DNA from: Mesorhizobium sp. LSHC420B00
GTDB taxonomy: Bacteria > Pseudomonadota > Alphaproteobacteria > Rhizobiales > Rhizobiaceae
Direction of reading: 5' to 3'
Assembly: GCF_000503055.1 (NCBI RefSeq)
Contig: NZ_AYVY01000008.1
Coordinates: forward strand, 82,725 to 146,724
DNA: 64,000 nucleotides
Shown here: positions 56,322 to 64,000 of the stretch, in pieces
Layout of the letters: each line of letters opens with the position of its first letter
How positions within the stretch are numbered: the stretch's first letter is position 1
Position numbers and translations under genes: made by a program
The notes under the pieces: generated by a model
Databases searched by the model: none
Told to the model about the DNA's origin: nothing
The model's input: only the letters and a program-made list of their open reading frames with translations

Positions 56322-56336
56322 GTGAGTTTCAGGTTC

Positions 56337-57105
56337 CTAAGATCTTGAGAACGCCGGCTTCTGCTTGGCTTTGAAAGCCTCGACGCCAGCCCTGAGATCG
56401 CTTGTCAGCGCAATGAAGCCGCTGGCGAGCGCTTCGGTCGCGGCGGCACTCTCCTCGCCTTCGGCAATGGCAATCATCAGCTTGGCAGCCTCGGCCGCCA
56501 GCGGCCCGCGCTCGGCGATCTTGCCGGCCCAGGCCTTGGCTTCGGCGAACGCCTTACCGGTCTCGACCACCCGGTCGACAATCCCCAGAACAAGAGCCTC
56601 GGTAGCCAGAAACACTTCGCCGCCGAGCGCCATCCGCCGCACTGCCTGCGCACCGAAGCGGCGCACGGCGCGCTGGGTGCCGGACCAGCCGGGAACGACG
56701 CCGATCGAGGTTTCGGGGAACCCCAGCTTCACCTGTGTTTCCGCCACGCGGAAGTCTGCAGCCGCCGCCAGTTCCAGCCCGCCGCCCAGCGCATGGCCGG
56801 CAAGCACGGCGATCGTCGGCTGCCGCAGCCGCGCCAGCCGATCAAAGACGCGGTGGCCGTAGCGCACCCATTGCACCTGGAAATCGGCGGCGCTCATTTC
56901 TGCCCAAGCCTCGACATCGCCGCCGGCGCAAAAGCCCTTGCCTTCGCCGCAGATCAGCACGATGCGGACGGTCTGCGCCGCCTCGGCTTCGTCGAGCGCT
57001 GCTTCCAGCGCCCGCAGCATCGGAATATCGAGCGCGTTGAATTTCTCCGGCCGGCGCAGCGTGGCAATGCCTATGGCGCCGTCGGTTTCAAAGGTTACCA
57101 GACGC

Positions 57106-57113
<8 letters not shown>
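56337..57113 (-). CDS. Enoyl-CoA hydratase/isomerase-family protein
   Basis: 258 aa, crotonase fold. Oxyanion hole in GEGKGFCAGGDVEAW (near residue 65) and LAGHALGGGLELAAAAD (near residue 105); the residue at the second catalytic Glu is in FPETSIGVVPGWSG. Overlaps the CoA-transferase gene by 8 bases, so start at 57113 fits translational coupling. Hydrates, isomerises or cleaves an acyl-CoA made by its partner. Confidence 0.9.
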
Positions 57114-60772
<3,659 letters not shown>

Positions 60773-60803
60773 CCAGATCTATCCTCCCGATGGTTTCTTA
60801 TGC

Positions 60804-60822
60804 GATTTATTGGAACGATCTA
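60804..60822. promoter_or_regulatory. LacI operator O1 (candidate)
   Basis: Contains TGGAACGATCTA (60811-60822), imperfect palindrome with central CG, preceded by GATTTAT. Shares the 14-mer GATTTATTGGAACG with O2. Lies 32 bp upstream of the LacI start. Confidence 0.6.
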
Positions 60823-60967
60823 ATCCCTCCTATGGATTTGAGTCAATCGCGTTTTTGCGAATCCGTGAAAATGCGGCTCATGGCGCCCAATTGCGAAGGA
60901 GTGTATGGCTTTCTGCTGTTGCGCTGCCGCAATTCGACCGGCGCACGGCGGAGCGGCAAAGCATCTT

Positions 60968-60990
60968 GATTTATTGGAACGTTCCATTTA
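60968..60990. promoter_or_regulatory. LacI operator O2 (candidate)
   Basis: Perfect 12-bp palindrome TGGAACGTTCCA (60975-60986) within GATTTATTGGAACG, 26-49 bp upstream of the DUF993 ATG. The central CG is the LacI-family norm. The site centres of O1 and O2 are 164 bp apart. Confidence 0.75.
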
Positions 60991-61015
60991 ATAGGCGCTG
61001 GGAAGGGAGAGAGCC

Positions 61016-62170
61016 ATGGACATCACCTTGCCAGGGGAAGGCGGCGGCCGCATCCGCTACCGGCTTGTCGGCCAGCCGGTGCAGCCTGCGGCCGGCGCGC
61101 GGTTCTCGCGCATCGCCTATGCCGCCGCCCATGTGGTCGCCGATCCTGTGGCGATGACCGATCCGTGGTCCCGGCCGGCAGTCGACTGGGACAAGACGAT
61201 GGCGTTTCGCCGTCACCTTTGGCGGCTCGGCTTCCGCGTCGCCGAAGCGATGGACACCTCGCAGCGCGGCATGGGTTTCGACTGGGCAAATGCCAGGGAA
61301 TTAATCCGCCGCTCGATCGCCGAGGCGCGCAGCGTCGACGGCGCCGATCTCGCGTCGGGCGCCGGCACCGACCATCTGGCGCCGGGCGCCGCGAGCACGC
61401 TCGCCGATGTCATCGCGGCCTATGAAGAGCAGCTCGGCTTCATCGAAGGACTTGGCGGCAAGGCGATCATGATGGCCAGCCGTGCACTGGCGGCGGTCGC
61501 CAAAGGGCCCGACGATTATGTCAGTGTCTACGACCGCATCCTGTCCCAGTCCTCCGGCAAGGTCATCCTGCACTGGCTGGGCGATATGTTCGACCCGGCG
61601 CTGAAAGGCTACTGGGGCAGCAGCGATTTCGAAACTGCGCTCGAGACGGTGATCGCGATCATCGAACGCCATGCCGGCAAGGTCGAAGGCATAAAGATAT
61701 CGCTGCTCGATGCCGGCAAGGAGATCGCGCTCAGGGACCGGCTGCCCGAGGGCGTGGTGATGTTCACTGGCGACGACTTCAACTACCCCGAGCTGATCGC
61801 CGGCGACGGCGACAGGCATTCGCACGCGCTGCTCGGCATTTTCGATGCCATCGCGCCCGTCGCCAATGCGGCGCTGGCAAAGCTGGCCGACGGCGACCGC
61901 GCCGGCTATGACGCGCTGATGGTCCCGACAGTGCCGCTGTCGCGCAAGATCTTCGAGGCGCCGACCGAATATTACAAGGCCGGCATCGTTTTCATGGCAT
62001 GGCTTAACGGCCATCAGGAGCACTTTTCGATGATCGGCGGCATGCAATCGGCGCGCGGCATCCGTCACTATGCCGATGTCTTTCGCCTTGCCGATCAGGC
62101 GGGGTTGCTGGCCGAGCCGGAACTCGCCATCGCCAGAATGACAAGCCTCTGCGCAGTAGCGGGTGTCTGA
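61016..62170 (+). CDS. DUF993 / dihydrodipicolinate synthase-family protein
   Basis: 384 aa. I place it in the DUF993 family, TIM-barrel proteins related to DapA/NanA aldolases; GSSDFETALETVIAIIERHAG and the GVVMFTGDDFNYPELIAGDG stretch are typical. The likely chemistry is lysine Schiff-base aldol or lyase cleavage, not shown here. Divergent from LacI and placed under operator O2, so it should be co-induced with the array. GGGAGAG precedes the ATG. Confidence 0.85.
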   Translation: MDITLPGEGGGRIRYRLVGQPVQPAAGARFSRIAYAAAHVVADPVAMTDPWSRPAVDWDKTMAFRRHLWRLGFRVAEAMDTSQRGMGFDWANARELIRRSIAEARSVDGADLASGAGTDHLAPGAASTLADVIAAYEEQLGFIEGLGGKAIMMASRALAAVAKGPDDYVSVYDRILSQSSGKVILHWLGDMFDPALKGYWGSSDFETALETVIAIIERHAGKVEGIKISLLDAGKEIALRDRLPEGVVMFTGDDFNYPELIAGDGDRHSHALLGIFDAIAPVANAALAKLADGDRAGYDALMVPTVPLSRKIFEAPTEYYKAGIVFMAWLNGHQEHFSMIGGMQSARGIRHYADVFRLADQAGLLAEPELAIARMTSLCAVAGV

Positions 62171-62194
62171 TCGCTAGACGATACAGCGTCTGAT

Positions 62195-62211
62195 CCAAAC
62201 GCCTGGTTTGG
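62195..62211 (+). terminator. Weak hairpin after the DUF993 gene
   Basis: CCAAAC-GCCTG-GTTTGG followed by GTGGTTTTGCGATTT. Short stem; possible terminator. Confidence 0.35.
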
Positions 62212-62333
62212 GTGGTTTTGCGATTTGGCTTGTCTGGATAAATCTGTATGCGGTATGCGTCCGGCAACAGAGAAGCCGATCCGGCGCTCCGCCGGCCACT
62301 GGCAAAGCTGCCGTTCTGCATTGGGGTGAGTTG

Positions 62334-63296
62334 ATGACCTTCGACCTTCAGGGCAAGCGCGTTTTTGTCGCCGGGCATCGCGGCATGGTCGGCTCGGCCA
62401 TCCTGCGCAGATTGGCCGACGAGGATTGCGAGGTCCTGACCGCCTCGCGCGCCGAGCTCGATCTTCTCGACCAGGCCGGGGTGCGGCGCTGGATGGCCGA
62501 CCGCAAGCCGGATGCAGTGGTGATGGCAGCGGCCAAGGTCGGCGGTATCCTGGCCAACGACAGGCTTCCGGTCGATTTTCTGCAGGACAACCTCGTCATG
62601 CAGAACAATGTCATCGACAGCGCCTTCCGTAACGAGGTGCAGAAGCTGCTGTTTCTCGGTTCATCCTGCATCTATCCCAAATTCGCGGCGCAGCCGATCT
62701 CCGAGGACGCCTTGCTGAGCGGCCCGCTCGAACCCACCAACGAATGGTATGCGATCGCCAAGATCGCCGGACTGAAACTGTGCCAGGCCTACCGGCGCCA
62801 ATACGGTGTCGACTACATCTCGGCGATGCCGACCAATCTCTACGGCCCGGGCGACAATTTCGACCTCAATTCCAGCCATGTCGTGCCCGCTCTGATGCGC
62901 AAGGCGCACGAGGCCAGGCGCGCCGGCCGCAAGAGCCTGGAGGTGTGGGGATCGGGCACGCCGATGCGCGAATTCCTGCATGTCGACGACGCCGCCGACG
63001 CCCTGGTCTGGCTGTTGAAGAATTATGCCGGCGACAGCCACATCAATGTCGGCTCTGGGGAAGACATCACCATTGCCGACCTTGCCCGCACCATCGTGTC
63101 GGTCGCCGGCGCCGATGCCACGATCACATTCGATCCGACAAAGCCGGACGGCACGCCGCGCAAGCTGATGGACGTATCGCGCCTGTTCGCCACCGGCTGG
63201 CGCCCGCGCTACTCGCTGCGCAGCGGATTGGAACAGACCTATGCGTGGTTTCTCCAGCACGTCGAGACCGGCGATCTCCGCCTCGGCGCGGCCTGA
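62334..63296 (+). CDS. fcl: GDP-L-fucose synthase
   Basis: 320 aa, extended SDR. Converts GDP-4-keto-6-deoxy-D-mannose to GDP-L-fucose (epimerase + reductase) for surface glycans. NADP motif GHRGMVGSAI near residue 13, SSCIYPK near residue 108, catalytic Tyr-x-x-x-Lys in NEWYAIAKIAGLK. The ATG at 62334 has GGGGTGAG 3 bases upstream. The preceding enzyme gene gmd is not in the window. It is the last ordinary gene before the tRNA fragment. Confidence 0.92.
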   Translation: MTFDLQGKRVFVAGHRGMVGSAILRRLADEDCEVLTASRAELDLLDQAGVRRWMADRKPDAVVMAAAKVGGILANDRLPVDFLQDNLVMQNNVIDSAFRNEVQKLLFLGSSCIYPKFAAQPISEDALLSGPLEPTNEWYAIAKIAGLKLCQAYRRQYGVDYISAMPTNLYGPGDNFDLNSSHVVPALMRKAHEARRAGRKSLEVWGSGTPMREFLHVDDAADALVWLLKNYAGDSHINVGSGEDITIADLARTIVSVAGADATITFDPTKPDGTPRKLMDVSRLFATGWRPRYSLRSGLEQTYAWFLQHVETGDLRLGAA

Positions 63297-63387
63297 GGTC
63301 GGTATTGGCGAGCTCGGCGTCAGGATCGGATCAGGCCGAGAACGTCAGCCGATGAAAACACCGACGGCCGATTGAGGGATTGTCTGG

Positions 63388-63433
63388 ATGGTGGGCGTGA
63401 CAGGGATTGAACCTGTGACCCCTGCAATGTCAA
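63388..63433 (-). tRNA. tRNA-Val(GAC) 3' half, 5' half missing (att site)
   Basis: Reading leftwards: anticodon loop TTGACAT (63427-63433, anticodon GAC), stem strand TGCAG, variable loop, T-arm ACAGG-TTCAATC-CCTGT, acceptor CACGCCC, discriminator A and CCA at 63388. The bases that should pair with TGCAG are absent: the next bases are CGCCG. D-arm and 5' acceptor are also absent. This is the usual product of integrase recombination in the 3' half of a tRNA gene. Confidence 0.85.
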
Positions 63434-63792
63434 CGGCGGAGCAATCCAACGAAACCAAGGGGAAACTCTATCAAACGCTATCACGCGCCGTCACGTGAAA
63501 CTAACGATTTTCAGGGTTTAGCATGGGGCCGCGTGTCACTTGTGTGTCACTACTCTCCCGGGAGCGACGCTCCAATGCCGAGTTCAAGGAAAAGGAGCGG
63601 TCGGGGCATCGGATCACAGAATGCTCTGCTGGCGGGCGTCGAACTTCCTCTCATGGCCATATCGGCCCTAGCATACAAAACCGCCACCCTCGGAAAAGGG
63701 CGGCGGTCAAATTGTCGGATGCTCCTTGTCAGAAGCGGTTCTATTTGTACCGCATTTCGCGTCCGACCACAACCAAAGGATCGGACCCGACC
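63434..63792. other. Start of a putative integrated element, no clear gene
   Basis: Base composition changes to AT-richer than the flanking chromosome. It holds the 8-bp direct repeat GTGTCACT at 63533-63540 and 63544-63551 and the hairpin at 63680-63707. No reading frame here looks coding. Confidence 0.55.
63680..63707 (-). terminator. Hairpin terminator-like structure in the element end
   Basis: ACCGCC-a-CCC against GGG-c-GGCGGT with an 8-base loop; reading leftwards it is followed by TTTTGTATGC. It would stop leftward transcripts coming from the element. Confidence 0.5.
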
Positions 63793-64000
63793 ATGCCTAA
63801 AGCAGTCAAACTTTCTCAATCAGCGCGACATGGGAAAAAAGCACGGAAGCCCGGAAACCCGGCGGGTTCCGGCGGGTCGGCACCTGTCCATGTCACGCTC
63901 ACAAGTAAAAAGAAAATGTCGTGTCGCACGGTTGAGAAAACACTGCATGTAAGCACCGAAGGCGATTACATCGTAGACTGTGAAACTCTGCCCACGATGG
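63793..64000 (+). CDS. Partial unknown protein, cut by window end
   Basis: ATG at 63793, open through 69 codons to the last base. N-terminus is basic (KAVKLSQSARHGKKARK), then a Gly/Pro/Ser-rich linker, then VSTEGDYIVDCETLPT. No family recognised. Codons are AT-richer than in chromosomal neighbours, in line with acquired DNA. A weak AAAGGA lies upstream. May be an unreal frame. Confidence 0.35.
   Translation, partial: MPKAVKLSQSARHGKKARKPGNPAGSGGSAPVHVTLTSKKKMSCRTVEKTLHVSTEGDYIVDCETLPTM

Noticed and set aside
53307-56348. 1013-codon open frame on the plus strand
   Set aside because: Runs antisense through the binding-protein, aldehyde dehydrogenase and intergenic region; long antisense frames are normal at this GC. 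The minus-strand genes have clear motifs.
63533-63952. 139-codon plus-strand frame in the element end
   Set aside because: Spans the direct repeats and the hairpin, has Arg/Ser-rich shadow composition and no family pattern. The frame from 63793 is a better candidate.

Overview
The window reads as one stretch of a GC-rich alphaproteobacterial chromosome of the order Hyphomicrobiales (Rhizobiales), most like Mesorhizobium. The grounds are the dense ABC-transporter, SDR and GMC content, a four-subunit sarcosine oxidase operon, small rhizobial protein types (DUF992, DTFPASDP-motif), and palindromic intergenic repeats of the kind common in rhizobia. The genus is an inference from gene style, not from a marker search.

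Layout. 1-6.6 kb: nucleoside import and salvage (two BmpA-type permeases, cytidine deaminase, purine nucleoside phosphorylase, thymidine phosphorylase, then uracil phosphoribosyltransferase and adenosine deaminase on the other strand). 6.7-9.2 kb: ubiE-ubiB (ubiquinone). 9.2-11.2 kb: an RHH/PIN toxin-antitoxin pair behind a perfect palindrome, then coaBC. 11.2-16.5 kb: MFS exporter with a MerR-type promoter, DUF992 protein, TPR lipoprotein, rpsU, SET protein, SDR. 16.7-22.6 kb: soxB-(unknown)-soxD-soxA-soxG. 22.6-26.5 kb: a small secreted protein whose start is separated from its body by a frameshift, three operator-like palindromes, TetR, a membrane protein, a MaoC hydratase and an SDR.

26.5-38.8 kb: an RpiR regulator opposite an amine/amino-compound utilisation locus: FGase-type amidohydrolase, APC permease, glutamine-synthetase-like ligase, aldehyde dehydrogenase, DUF2569 protein, iron alcohol dehydrogenase and a four-gene ABC importer. 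The enzyme set fits a gamma-glutamylation route for an amino alcohol. 39.2-42.5 kb: a decaying glycan cluster (methyltransferase fragment, methyltransferase, frameshifted epimerase, glycosyltransferase). 42.5-46.1 kb: Na+/H+ antiporter, EEP-family hydrolase, EamA exporter.

46.1-62.2 kb: a 13-gene leftward array headed by a LacI regulator (Gfo/Idh dehydrogenase, CoA-transferase, enoyl-CoA hydratase, aldehyde dehydrogenase, sugar-type ABC importer, two GMC oxidoreductases, an SDR, a Dabb protein) with a divergent DUF993 gene. Two LacI-style operators share a 14-nt sequence in the divergent intergene. This is the best candidate for an undescribed catabolic system. 62.3-64 kb: a lone GDP-L-fucose synthase, then a tRNA-Val(GAC) 3' half without its 5' half, followed by atypical DNA. 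That is the expected left junction of an integrated element whose body lies beyond the window.
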